64,000 bases of DNA from Cypionkella psychrotolerans (GTDB lineage Bacteria; Pseudomonadota; Alphaproteobacteria; Rhodobacterales; Rhodobacteraceae): assembly GCF_001294535.1 (NCBI RefSeq), contig NZ_LGIC01000061.1:296445-360444 (forward strand). The letters are read 5' to 3'. Positions 45,253-53,877 of the stretch are shown here, piece by piece. Numbering within the stretch: position 1 is the first letter of the stretch; each line of letters opens with the position of its first letter. A program made the position numbers and the translations under genes. The notes beneath the pieces were generated by a model, which saw nothing but the letters and a program-made list of their open reading frames with translations, was not told the origin of the DNA and did not search any database.

Positions 45253-46243
45253 CACCCGGCGCTTTCACTGCGTCAAACCCAAGGGTTTTCGGGTCGAACT
45301 CGTAATGTTTGCCGCAGAACTGGCAATCCGCCGTCACCACACCCTCGGGGGTGGTCATATGTTTGATGTCTTTCGCCGAATAGATCGACATCGCCTGCAC
45401 CACCTTATCGGGCGAGCAGGAACAGCCGAAATGCACCACCTGCGCGTCAAACACCCGCGGGTCTTCCTCATGGAACAGCCGAACCAGAAGGTCGGTTGGC
45501 GCGACGGTCGGCCCGATCAACTCAATCTCTTCAACCGTATCCAGCAGCGCGTTGGCGCGGATCCAGTTTTCGGCCTCATCCCCCGCCAAAATATCGACGT
45601 GATTCAGCAAACCACCCTCGCCCGAGCCTGCTTCAGCCGCAACGGAGCCACCCACAGGCGGCATATGCTGCAACATCACGCCGCCCGCCCGCCAACGCGC
45701 GGCTTCTCCGGGCACTTGGTTCTTGCCAAACGTCAGCGCAAACCGCGTCGGAATCTGCTCAGACTGGGCGAAATAGGTCTCTGCGCAATCCGACAAAGAC
45801 TTGCCCGCAATCGGGGTAAAGCCTTGATAGGGCTGCATATCTTGCCCCTGATCAATCATCACCGCGAAATAGCCCTCGCCAATCTGGCTGAACGGCTCGG
45901 CCTCCAGATCCAACCGGTCTGCGTCATAGCTGGCATAGGCACGGATGCGCGCAGGCTCACCTTCTTCCGAAGGGCCATAGTAATCGGTCGCAATCAACCG
46001 CGCCGGACCCTTGCCGCGAATTTGCAAGCTGAGCTTCCAGCGCAGCTTCACTGATTGGCCGATAAGTGCGGTCAAGACCGCAGCTTCGGCCACCAAAGCC
46101 TCGATCACCGGCGGATAGTTGTGCTGTTTCAGCACATTGTCGAGCGCACCATCCAGCCGCGCCACCCGGCCACGGATGTCAGAACGGTCGAGTTGAAAGG
46201 GCAGGACGGTATCGTCCCAAGCGATTTGCAAAGGGGAGGTCAT
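45242..46243 (-). CDS. hslO: Hsp33 redox-activated chaperone
   Basis: Hsp33 is a holdase turned on by oxidation under heat and bleach stress. The 333-residue protein starts at MTSPLQIAWDDT after GGAG. The four zinc-binding cysteines that form the redox switch are intact at the C terminus (CSCS and CQFCGKH). The long upstream frame is not homologous. It heads the operon hslO-nudix-cca. The promoter region shared with the divergent Nudix gene contains two palindromes. Confidence 0.96.
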   Translation of the reverse strand: MTSPLQIAWDDTVLPFQLDRSDIRGRVARLDGALDNVLKQHNYPPVIEALVAEAAVLTALIGQSVKLRWKLSLQIRGKGPARLIATDYYGPSEEGEPARIRAYASYDADRLDLEAEPFSQIGEGYFAVMIDQGQDMQPYQGFTPIAGKSLSDCAETYFAQSEQIPTRFALTFGKNQVPGEAARWRAGGVMLQHMPPVGGSVAAEAGSGEGGLLNHVDILAGDEAENWIRANALLDTVEEIELIGPTVAPTDLLVRLFHEEDPRVFDAQVVHFGCSCSPDKVVQAMSIYSAKDIKHMTTPEGVVTADCQFCGKHYEFDPKTLGFDAVKAPGDAG

Positions 46244-46258
46244 GGGGTTTCCTAAACG

Positions 46259-46290
46259 TGCCAAGCTTGGCATACCGCGCCTATATAGGC
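46259..46290. promoter_or_regulatory. Two adjacent perfect palindromes in the hslO/Nudix intergenic region
   Basis: TGCCAAGCTTGGCA (46259-46272) and GCCTATATAGGC (46279-46290) are both perfect palindromes, 6 bases apart, within the 75 bases between the two divergent starts. Such paired dyads often bind dimeric regulators. The protein that might bind is unknown. Confidence 0.4.
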
Positions 46291-46318
46291 AGAGCAACCG
46301 CACACCCAAGGGGCAAGC

Positions 46319-46783
46319 ATGATCAAACGCTATGGCACCAGCCCGGAAGCGGGGCGTCACTATACCCGCAGACCGGGGGTTTACGCGGTTTTGTGGGATC
46401 GCGGCGCGATTCTGACCACGTTTCAAGCCGAGCCTGAGCCCGAATATCAACTGCCCGGCGGTGGCATCGACAAAGGCGAGCATCCCATAGCTGCCCTGCA
46501 CCGCGAGGTGATGGAGGAAACCGGCTATCACATCGCGGGTATCCGGCGGCTGGGGGCGTTTCGCCGCTTCACCTTCATGCCGGAATACGACCTGTGGGAG
46601 GAAAAGATCTGCACAGTCTATCTCGCGCGTCCGGTGTTGCGCATCGGTCCACCGACGGAACCCGGTCATCAGGCGATCTGGATGCAGCCAGAGGCAGGGC
46701 TGCGGCTGTTGGGCAATCCGGGCGACCGGGCGATGTTGGCGCTGGCGTTGCGTCAGCTCGAATCGGGTTGGGGGCCAAGGTAA
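46319..46783 (+). CDS. Nudix hydrolase
   Basis: A 154-residue Nudix protein with the box GGGIDKGEHPIAALHREV followed by MEETGY. A YTRRPGVYAVLWDRG start and an LPGGGID core resemble broad-range nucleotide diphosphatases; the substrate is not known. It is divergent from hslO with palindromes in between, and its 3' end overlaps the convergent response-regulator phosphatase gene by 31 bases. Confidence 0.9.
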   Translation: MIKRYGTSPEAGRHYTRRPGVYAVLWDRGAILTTFQAEPEPEYQLPGGGIDKGEHPIAALHREVMEETGYHIAGIRRLGAFRRFTFMPEYDLWEEKICTVYLARPVLRIGPPTEPGHQAIWMQPEAGLRLLGNPGDRAMLALALRQLESGWGPR

Positions 46784-48039
46784 TCAAAGATCAGGCCCGA
46801 GACATCGTCGGGAAATACCCCGCCACCCACGAAAACGTTCAGATCCCACAGTAAGGCTTCCAATAGGTCTTGGCTGCGTAACCTGCTGTTATGCTGCAGT
46901 AATTTGATCAGGCCTTCGCTGCCCAACTCCTCACCTGCCGGGTTTGGACACTCCGTCACGCCATCGGACACCAAAAACAACCGATCCCCCGGAGCCAAGG
47001 CAAAGCTGGTCTGCGGGTACTCCGCCCCCTCAATCAACCCAATCGGCAAACCGCCATCGCCTAAGCGTTCAATCCGCCCATCCGCCCGGATCAGCAGCGG
47101 ATGCGGATGGCCCGCCTGCACCAGAGTCGCGCCCCCGGTTTCGAGATTGATCTCGGCATAGCCCAGCGTGAAATACTGATCGACCTGCAACTCCTCAAGC
47201 ATCATCCGGTTCAGCCTAGCTGCCACAATCGCCGGCGGCCAAGCATCCCGGTCGCCATCGACAGTCAGTTTCAGCGCGATATTCTGATCCGGTGACGCCC
47301 CCGACAGCAGCCCCGCCAGCCGCGCCGTCATCATCGCCGAGGCGACGCCATGCCCAGACACATCGACCGAATAGACCACGATTCGCGCCGCATCGACCAC
47401 GAAACTGCCCACCAGATCGCCGCCAACATGGCCCGAAGGCCGCAGCATCAGCGCCGCCTTCCCTGCTCCAAAATCCCGCAAACGGTCGCGCACCAGCGTC
47501 TGTTGCAGCTTGCGCGCCTCAATCAGATCACGGTCCAGCGAATCATACAGCTTTTGCAATTCCTGCAACGTGCTGCCAATCAGCCGGTTCTTCTCGACCA
47601 ACTCATTCTGCATCCCCAAAATCCGCTCGCCCGCCCGCAACCTGGCGCGCAACTCATCCGCGCTGACGGGTTTGGTCAGGAAATCATCCGCGCCATTCTC
47701 CAACCCATCGGCGATTTCGGTCTTTTCGGATTTCGAGGTCAGCAGGATGAAATAGCCGTAACCTTCGCGCGGAAGTGCCCGGAAAGCTTTACAAAACTCC
47801 AGCCCCGTCATGCCGGGCATCATCCAATCTGACAGCACAATGTCGAAATCCTGCGCCCTGCATAATGCCAAAGCCTCATCCCCCGAAGCCGCCTCAGTGA
47901 CCTGATAGCCCCAGCGGGTCAGCTGCATTTGCAGGATTTTGCGCTGCGCCTTGCTGTCATCCACCACCAAAACCGGGAGCTGCGCAAAGGCGCTGGGCCT
48001 GCGGGCAAGCTCTGTCAGCGGAAGAAAAGCGGATTTCAC
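46753..48039 (-). CDS. Response regulator fused to PP2C (SpoIIE/RsbU) phosphatase
   Basis: A 428-residue fusion of a receiver domain (residues about 22-140, phosphoacceptor Asp71 in LSDWMMPGMTG) with a short coiled linker (NELVEKNRLIGSTLQELQKL) and a PP2C-type phosphatase (GGDLVGSFVV, DVSGHGVASAMMTARL, FLVSDGVTEC). Such proteins dephosphorylate anti-sigma-factor antagonists. A single-domain Hpt gene starts divergently 156 bases away and is a possible phosphodonor. No anti-sigma or STAS gene is in the window. Confidence 0.93.
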   Translation of the reverse strand: MKSAFLPLTELARRPSAFAQLPVLVVDDSKAQRKILQMQLTRWGYQVTEAASGDEALALCRAQDFDIVLSDWMMPGMTGLEFCKAFRALPREGYGYFILLTSKSEKTEIADGLENGADDFLTKPVSADELRARLRAGERILGMQNELVEKNRLIGSTLQELQKLYDSLDRDLIEARKLQQTLVRDRLRDFGAGKAALMLRPSGHVGGDLVGSFVVDAARIVVYSVDVSGHGVASAMMTARLAGLLSGASPDQNIALKLTVDGDRDAWPPAIVAARLNRMMLEELQVDQYFTLGYAEINLETGGATLVQAGHPHPLLIRADGRIERLGDGGLPIGLIEGAEYPQTSFALAPGDRLFLVSDGVTECPNPAGEELGSEGLIKLLQHNSRLRSQDLLEALLWDLNVFVGGGVFPDDVSGLIFDYLGPQPDSS

Positions 48040-48195
48040 AACACGGGCCTCACCTTTGGTTTTTCCCTGTCTGCACCCAACCTCTTAACGGCAAGTGAAA
48101 CTTAAAACTGTGCCTATCTGGGATGTTAGCAGTTACCGATTGTTAACCGATGGCGCGCAATCTGGCTTCATGGGGTGGTGAAAGGCAGGTGTGCT

Positions 48196-48522
48196 GTGAT
48201 CGCATGGGATAGGGTGAATGAGCTTCGGTCAGAGATCGGCGAAGATGATTTCGCCGAAGTGGTCGCGATGTTTCTGGAAGAAGCCGATGAGGTGATTGGG
48301 CGGATTTCCAAGACCGTCGGGGCCAAGACACTTGAGGCGGATCTGCATTTTCTGAAAGGTGCAGCGCTGAACCTAGGCTTCGCGCAATTTGCCGCGTTTT
48401 GTCAGGATGGCGAACGCCGCGCGGCAGCTGGTGATGCGGGCGTGGATCTGGCCCAGGTTTGCAGCAGCTATCAGGCGTCCAAAACGGCATTGGTGGCGGG
48501 GCAAAAGGCCAGCGCGGCTTAG
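48196..48522 (+). CDS. Histidine phosphotransfer (Hpt) domain protein
   Basis: A 108-residue single Hpt domain. The phosphorylated histidine is His51 in LHFLKGAALNLGF, the standard HxLKG motif, within a helical bundle. I chose GTG 48196, downstream of GGCAGG; an earlier GTG at 48175 gives seven more residues. It is divergent from the response-regulator phosphatase and its stop overlaps the convergent ilvA stop. The likely role is passing phosphate to that receiver. Confidence 0.85.
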   Translation: MIAWDRVNELRSEIGEDDFAEVVAMFLEEADEVIGRISKTVGAKTLEADLHFLKGAALNLGFAQFAAFCQDGERRAAAGDAGVDLAQVCSSYQASKTALVAGQKASAA

Positions 48523-49766
48523 ATCAGAAACTCGGCGAGAATCTCATCATTGGTGATGTCGCGGTAAGTGAAAGCAGCGGCGTCCAGCTGATCGAACAGG
48601 TTTTTGAAATTCGAGGCTTGGCTGGTCTCAATCCCAATCAGAACTGAGCCAAAGTTGCGGGCCGATTTCTTCAGATATTCAAACCGCGCGATGTCATCCT
48701 CTGGCCCGAGCATGCCGAGGAACTCTTTCAACGCACCTGGGCGCTGCGGCATCCGCAGGATGAAATATTTCTTCACCCCAGAATAACGCTGCGCGCGCTC
48801 TTTCACTTCCGGCAGCCGCTCAAAGTCAAAATTCCCGCCCGAAGTCACGCAAACCACGGTTTTCCCAGCAATCTCTGCAGCCAAATCCTGCAACACATCC
48901 ACTGAAAGCGCCCCCGCAGGTTCCAGCACGATGCCCTCGACATTCAGCATTTCCAACATCGTCACGCAAATCCGGTCTTCGGGGGCCAGCAGAACTTCGG
49001 CGGGTTTCACCCAAGACAGCGCCGCGAAGGTCTTATCGCCCAGCCGCGCCACCGCTGCGCCATCGACAAAGCTGTTGATCGACTTCAACTTCACAGGCTC
49101 CGCCGCCGCCAGCGCCGCGGTCAGGCTGGCACCGCCGACAGGTTCAACGAAACGATAGGCAGTCACTGGTGCTTCCACCCGCAGAAACCGCGTGACACCC
49201 GAGGCCAGACCGCCGCCACCCACCGGCAGCACCACCAAATCCGGCGCGCGGCCCAACTGCTCCAGCATCTCCACCGCGACCGAGGCCTGGCCTTCGATCA
49301 CATCCTCATCGTCAAACGGCGACAGGAAATGCGCACCCTGCTCGGCGCAAAACTTCTGGCTCGCTGTTAAAGTTTGGTCAAAATAATCCCCGGTCAGCAC
49401 GATCCGCACCGCATCGCCGCCAAACGCCCGGGTTTTGTCGATCTTCTGCTGCGGCGTCGTCACCGGCATGAAAATCGTGCCCTTCACGCCGAAATGCTTG
49501 CAGGCAAACGCCACGCCCTGCGCATGATTGCCCGCCGAGGCGCATACAAACGCGGTCTGCCCCGGATTATTAGCCCGCACCTTGCGCATCGCCGTAAACG
49601 CCCCGCGCAATTTATAGCTGCGCACCGGGCTTAAATCTTCCCGCTTAAGCCAAATCTCGGCACCGTAGCGCCGCGACAGATAATCATTGCGCTGCAGCGG
49701 CGTGCGCGGAAATAACTCGCGCAAAGCACGGGTGGATTGGCGGGCGGCATCAGAAAAATCACTCAT
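48519..49766 (-). CDS. ilvA: Threonine ammonia-lyase
   Basis: IlvA deaminates threonine to 2-oxobutanoate for isoleucine synthesis. The 415-residue protein binds PLP through Lys52 (SYKLRGAFTAM), with SAGNHAQGVAF and the phosphate-binding PVGGGGLASG. A single C-terminal ACT-like regulatory region (residues about 330-410, KKYFILRMPQRPGALKEFLG) is shorter than in E. coli IlvA. It is convergent with the Hpt gene. Confidence 0.95.
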   Translation of the reverse strand: MSDFSDAARQSTRALRELFPRTPLQRNDYLSRRYGAEIWLKREDLSPVRSYKLRGAFTAMRKVRANNPGQTAFVCASAGNHAQGVAFACKHFGVKGTIFMPVTTPQQKIDKTRAFGGDAVRIVLTGDYFDQTLTASQKFCAEQGAHFLSPFDDEDVIEGQASVAVEMLEQLGRAPDLVVLPVGGGGLASGVTRFLRVEAPVTAYRFVEPVGGASLTAALAAAEPVKLKSINSFVDGAAVARLGDKTFAALSWVKPAEVLLAPEDRICVTMLEMLNVEGIVLEPAGALSVDVLQDLAAEIAGKTVVCVTSGGNFDFERLPEVKERAQRYSGVKKYFILRMPQRPGALKEFLGMLGPEDDIARFEYLKKSARNFGSVLIGIETSQASNFKNLFDQLDAAAFTYRDITNDEILAEFLI

Positions 49767-49802
49767 ATCCCCGATTACGCCCGCCAGAGGCCGAAAAGCA
49801 AG

Positions 49803-50552
49803 TCAGACCAGCGGCCGCTTTTCAATGTAATGGCCGTAAAGCGTCGTCAAAATTGACAGCCCGACCATGGTGACAGGCCAGCCCGCGATAACTTGCCACA
49901 GCTGCGCCGTCACGCCATAGCCACCAAACACGAACCAACTGATCAGATTCACTAGCCAAAGCGCCAAAGCCATGATCGCCGCGAGTTGCAGCAACGGCCG
50001 CCATTCGCCTGTCGTTGCCTCCCAACCCGCCATCAGCGGTGGGTTCTGCCCCAAAGCCGTGCCCGGTAGCGCCGCCGCCATCCGCAGGCCCAGATAAATC
50101 ATCGGCACCTGCACCATCACCGCCATCAGCAGCATCCCGACCAGCATGTTGCCCATCAGCAGCCGGCCAAACAACGTCCCAACCACCATGCCCAGGATCA
50201 TGCCCAGCACCATCAAAACCAACCCGATCAGCAAAGATTTGATGAAATACGACCCCATCCGCTCGCCCATAAACGGCGGCACATATCCCGCGGGTTCTTC
50301 CCCCAGCAACACGTAGCGATGCCATGCCACTGCGATCCAGATGCCCGTGATCAGCGAGACCACCAGCACCAAAACCACGCCCAGTCCCATACCGCCGCCC
50401 ATTCCGTTCATCCCGGTGGAGGCCACCGCATAACCCAGCGCCCCAGTGATCACCACCTGCACCAAATACAGCACCCCCGACACTTTCAGCGCCGGGCCAA
50501 GATTATCCAACACCTGCCGCACCGAATGTGAGAAAATCTGCACGCCTTTCAT
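49803..50552 (-). CDS. Polytopic membrane protein, tandem paralogue A
   Basis: A 249-residue integral membrane protein with about six hydrophobic segments. The N terminus MKGVQIFSHSVRQVLDNLG and the C terminus LTTLYGHYIEKRPLV are shared with the next gene upstream (50617-51390). The region AWHRYVLLGEEP is also shared. I do not recognise a function; no transporter or enzyme motif is seen. The start follows GGAGGGTCCT, the same leader as in its paralogue. Confidence 0.88.
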   Translation of the reverse strand: MKGVQIFSHSVRQVLDNLGPALKVSGVLYLVQVVITGALGYAVASTGMNGMGGGMGLGVVLVLVVSLITGIWIAVAWHRYVLLGEEPAGYVPPFMGERMGSYFIKSLLIGLVLMVLGMILGMVVGTLFGRLLMGNMLVGMLLMAVMVQVPMIYLGLRMAAALPGTALGQNPPLMAGWEATTGEWRPLLQLAAIMALALWLVNLISWFVFGGYGVTAQLWQVIAGWPVTMVGLSILTTLYGHYIEKRPLV

Positions 50553-50616
50553 AGGACCCTCCATGATTTAACCAATGCTTTACAGAGTCAGCCGCAGACG
50601 ATCCTGTCAACCGCGC

Positions 50617-51390
50617 TCAGACCAAGGGGCGTTTTTCGACGTAATGTCCGTAAAGCGTGGTCAGGATCGAGATGCCAACCATCAAGATCACCCATTCGGA
50701 CAACACTTGCCACGCGAAGGCGAGGATGAAGAAACTGCCAAAAACATAGGTGCCGATCACTTGGATCAATCCTGCGATTACGGCCCATAGCACCACCAAA
50801 GCGATGAACGTTCCGGTCTCGCCCTTCGTTGCCTCCCATCCGCTGAAAACAGGGACACCTGCGCGCAAGGCCGCCCCGGGCAACATTGTACTAAGCCGCA
50901 GCGCCAGGGCACCGATCGGCAGCAGAATCACATAGATCAGCAGGGTTCCGACGACAAAGCTGACGCCCTTGCTGGGGGACATAATAATACTCGCCAGAGC
51001 GCCCCCAACCGCGCCCGCAATCATTGAAGGAACGATCATAATCAGCGCAATTAATACGCCTTTACCGAAATACCCCAACATCCGGTCGCCATGAAACGGC
51101 GGAACGATACCGGGGCGATCTTCAGTCAGCACGTAGCGGTGCCAGCCCACGGCGATCCACAGGCTACCAACCACTGCCACCAGCAGGAAGATAAACATGC
51201 CTATCCATGGAAAGCGGCCACTTTCAACCATTGCCTGCCGCTCTGCTTCGCTCAGGGAAAGCAACGAACCCAAGACTAAGAACTGCACCAACACCTGCGC
51301 AAGATAGAGCAAACCCGAGACGCGCAACGCTGCCTCCAGATTTCCAAACACCTGCCGCACGGAATGAACTAAAATCAGCCAGCTCTTCAC
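50617..51390 (-). CDS. Polytopic membrane protein, tandem paralogue B
   Basis: A 257-residue paralogue of the 49803-50552 gene, about six hydrophobic segments, reading VKSWLILVHSVRQVFGNLEAALRVSG at the N terminus (in two parts) and LTTLYGHYVEKRPLV at the end. The start is GTG 51390, 5 bases after GGAGG, matching the leader of copy A; an ATG at 51411 would put the Shine-Dalgarno inside the gene. The two copies are 64 bases apart and probably cotranscribed. Function unknown. Confidence 0.85.
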   Translation of the reverse strand: MKSWLILVHSVRQVFGNLEAALRVSGLLYLAQVLVQFLVLGSLLSLSEAERQAMVESGRFPWIGMFIFLLVAVVGSLWIAVGWHRYVLTEDRPGIVPPFHGDRMLGYFGKGVLIALIMIVPSMIAGAVGGALASIIMSPSKGVSFVVGTLLIYVILLPIGALALRLSTMLPGAALRAGVPVFSGWEATKGETGTFIALVVLWAVIAGLIQVIGTYVFGSFFILAFAWQVLSEWVILMVGISILTTLYGHYVEKRPLV

Positions 51391-51513
51391 GAGGACCTCC
51401 AACGCTACCATTGGTTGTACTGATTCACCCCAATCCCCCCCTGTCAACCGCCCCGCCTTGCCCTCGCCGCCATTTCCCGATAATCGCGGGCGAAACCCGC
51501 AGTGGAGTTCCCC

Positions 51514-52755
51514 ATGACCGCCAAGCTCGCCCCGAAGAAAGTCGTCCTCGCCTATTCCGGCGGTCTGGATACTTCGATTATCCTGAAATGGCTGCAAACC
51601 GAATATGGCTGCGAGGTCGTCACCTTCACCGCCGATCTGGGGCAGGGCGAAGAACTCGAGCCGGCGCGGCAAAAGGCGATTTTGATGGGCATCAAGCCCG
51701 AGAATATCCATGTCGTCGATGTGCGCGAAGAATTCGTGCGCGATTTCGTCTTCCCGATGTTCCGCGCCAACGCATTGTATGAAGGCCTCTACCTGCTCGG
51801 CACCTCCATCGCCCGCCCGCTGATCTCGCAGCATCTGGTTCGCATCGCGCATGAAACTGGCGCTGATGCCGTCGCACATGGCGCGACCGGCAAGGGCAAC
51901 GACCAAGTACGGTTTGAACTCTCCGCCGCTGCCCTCGACCCCGCCATCAAAGTCATCGCCCCGTGGCGCCTCTGGGATCTGACCAGCCGCACCAAACTGC
52001 TGGAATTCGCCGAAGCCAACCAAATCCCAATCGCCAAAGACAAGCGCGGCGAAGCGCCTTTCTCGGTTGATGCCAACCTACTACACACCTCGTCGGAAGG
52101 CAAAGTGCTGGAGGACCCGGCTGTGGAAGCCCCAGAATTCGTCTATCAGCGCGTCACCCCGGTGGAAAAAGCCCCCGACACCCCGGAATATGTCGAAATC
52201 GGTTTCGAGCATGGCGATGCCGTCTCGATCAACGGCGAAACCCTCTCCCCCGCCACCATCCTCGCCCGCCTGAACGACATCGGCGGCAAGCATGGCGTCG
52301 GCCTGCTCGATCTGGTGGAAAATCGCTTTGTCGGCATGAAATCGCGCGGCCTTTATGAAACCCCCGGCGGCACCATCCTGTTGGAAGCGCATCGCGGCAT
52401 CGAGCAGATCACCCTCGACTCCGGCGCGGGCCACCTGAAAGACAGCATCATGCCGCGCTATGCCGAGCTGATCTACAACGGCTTCTGGTTCTCGCCCGAG
52501 CGGGAGGCGATGCAGGCGCTGATCGACAAGACGCAAGAATACGTCACCGGCACCGTCCGCGTGAAGCTGTACAAAGGCTCCGCCCGCACCGTCGCGCGCT
52601 GGTCCGACTACAGCCTCTATTCCGAAAAGCATGTCACCTTCGAAGAAGATGCTGGCGCTTACGACCAAAAAGACGCCGAAGGCTTCATCCGCCTGAACGC
52701 CCTGCGCCTCCGCCTGATCGCCAGCCGCAACGCGCGGGTTGCTGATAAGGGCTAA
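51514..52755 (+). CDS. argG: Argininosuccinate synthase
   Basis: ArgG joins citrulline and aspartate using ATP in arginine synthesis. The 413-residue protein has the PP-loop [14 protein letters not shown] at the N terminus, [13 protein letters not shown], and the citrulline-site segments of the family. Start is ATG 51514 behind GGAG; a GTG four codons upstream overlaps the ribosome-binding site. It is divergent from the tandem membrane-protein genes and followed by a weak hairpin. Confidence 0.97.
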   Translation: MTAKLAPKKVVLAYSGGLDTSIILKWLQTEYGCEVVTFTADLGQGEELEPARQKAILMGIKPENIHVVDVREEFVRDFVFPMFRANALYEGLYLLGTSIARPLISQHLVRIAHETGADAVAHGATGKGNDQVRFELSAAALDPAIKVIAPWRLWDLTSRTKLLEFAEANQIPIAKDKRGEAPFSVDANLLHTSSEGKVLEDPAVEAPEFVYQRVTPVEKAPDTPEYVEIGFEHGDAVSINGETLSPATILARLNDIGGKHGVGLLDLVENRFVGMKSRGLYETPGGTILLEAHRGIEQITLDSGAGHLKDSIMPRYAELIYNGFWFSPEREAMQALIDKTQEYVTGTVRVKLYKGSARTVARWSDYSLYSEKHVTFEEDAGAYDQKDAEGFIRLNALRLRLIASRNARVADKG

Positions 52756-52762
52756 ATTTCGG

Positions 52763-52784
52763 AGGGGGCTGAACTTGGCCCCCT
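52763..52784 (+). terminator. Possible terminator of argG
   Basis: AGGGGGC (52763-52769) pairs with GCCCCCT (52778-52784) around an 8-base loop, 8 bases after the argG stop. Only two T residues follow, so it is weak or rho-assisted. Confidence 0.45.
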
Positions 52785-52864
52785 TCGCCGCTGCCGTGAC
52801 GCGGCGGCACGCTTGCTTGTGATGCTTGCCACCCTATCCTGTTCCGCAGATCACGGAGAGCATC

Positions 52865-53149
52865 ATGGCACTGGAACACATCGCGGCAGAGATACGCAAG
52901 GTTTTGGAAATCAAAAGTTTTTCCGGCAGCTTGAAATTTGATTGTGGTGCAGACGGGTTGATCGTTCTGGCCGACGGAACTGCCAGCACCGGAGACCGCG
53001 ACACAGATTGCACCCTGCGCCTTAGCCAAGAAAATCTGATCAGCCTGCTGAAAGGCAAGCTGAACCCGATGATGGCACTGGCGACAGGAAAATTGAAGGT
53101 TTCCGGCAATCCTGCCGTTGCGATGGGTCTGGCAAAACTGCTCGGCTAA
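52865..53149 (+). CDS. SCP2 sterol-binding domain protein
   Basis: A 94-residue stand-alone SCP2 domain, a fold that holds lipids or acyl groups. The typical C-terminal half is DCTLRLSQENLISLLKGKLN followed by PMMALATGKLKVSGNPAVAM. Start at 52865 follows GGAG; a longer frame starts at 52826. It is convergent with the sulfotransferase gene, overlapping by 4 bases. Ligand unknown. Confidence 0.93.
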   Translation: MALEHIAAEIRKVLEIKSFSGSLKFDCGADGLIVLADGTASTGDRDTDCTLRLSQENLISLLKGKLNPMMALATGKLKVSGNPAVAMGLAKLLG

Positions 53150-53877
53150 ATCTTGTGTGCCGCCAGCTTTTCGTAATACGGCAGCGCCTGCGCCGCCAAA
53201 TCCGCATACACCCCGCCCAAATTTGGCAGCGGCCCCTCGGCCCCTTCAAATCCAGTGCTACGATGCACCGCCGCGTACCAATGCGGTGCCCAAGCGCCAT
53301 CGGCCTCATTTCCCCCCACAGGCCAGTGCAGCATTTTGCGGGTAAACGGCACCTCAATCGCCAGGCATAGCTTGCGCAGCATTGCCTCCGGGTCGGCGCG
53401 AATATCGTCGCTGTCGATCACCACCGGAACCCCGCCAGACCATGCAGCCACTTCGTCAAACAGCTCCGCCTGCTGCACAAAACCGATATCCGCCTGCGTC
53501 GTGCCCTCGCGCTTTTTGGCATAACTCGCCACCACCCGCGCCGGATGCCGGATCAAGAAGACATTGCTGCAAGACCGCATCCAGCGCCGATCAAACTGCG
53601 GGATCATATGCAGGGTCATATGTTTTTGGTAAAACACCGCATTGCCGCCCGGCACTGGGCCCTTGCAGATAGAGGCCACCACATCCGGGTCAGGCTCATG
53701 CGACGCGATAATCTCGTCGCGCATCGGATGATCAATCCCGGTATATTCCAGATAAGCGGAATAAAATGGCTCATCCCACACCGTGCAATCGCCGCGCGCC
53801 GCAAAGCTGTACATCATTGCGGTGGACAGATTGCGCGGCCCCGACCACATCGCGATGCGTTTTCCAACCCCGCTCAT
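53146..53877 (-). CDS. Sulfotransferase-family protein
   Basis: A 243-residue P-loop sulfotransferase-like protein. The PAPS-binding-type loop is MWSGPRNLSTAMM (residues about 10-22), and the second site is FLIRHPARVVASYAKKR. It lacks a membrane segment. The start overlaps the stop of the class IV aminotransferase by 4 bases, so the two are coupled, suggesting a shared small amino-containing metabolite. Substrate unknown. Confidence 0.85.
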   Translation of the reverse strand: MSGVGKRIAMWSGPRNLSTAMMYSFAARGDCTVWDEPFYSAYLEYTGIDHPMRDEIIASHEPDPDVVASICKGPVPGGNAVFYQKHMTLHMIPQFDRRWMRSCSNVFLIRHPARVVASYAKKREGTTQADIGFVQQAELFDEVAAWSGGVPVVIDSDDIRADPEAMLRKLCLAIEVPFTRKMLHWPVGGNEADGAWAPHWYAAVHRSTGFEGAEGPLPNLGGVYADLAAQALPYYEKLAAHKI

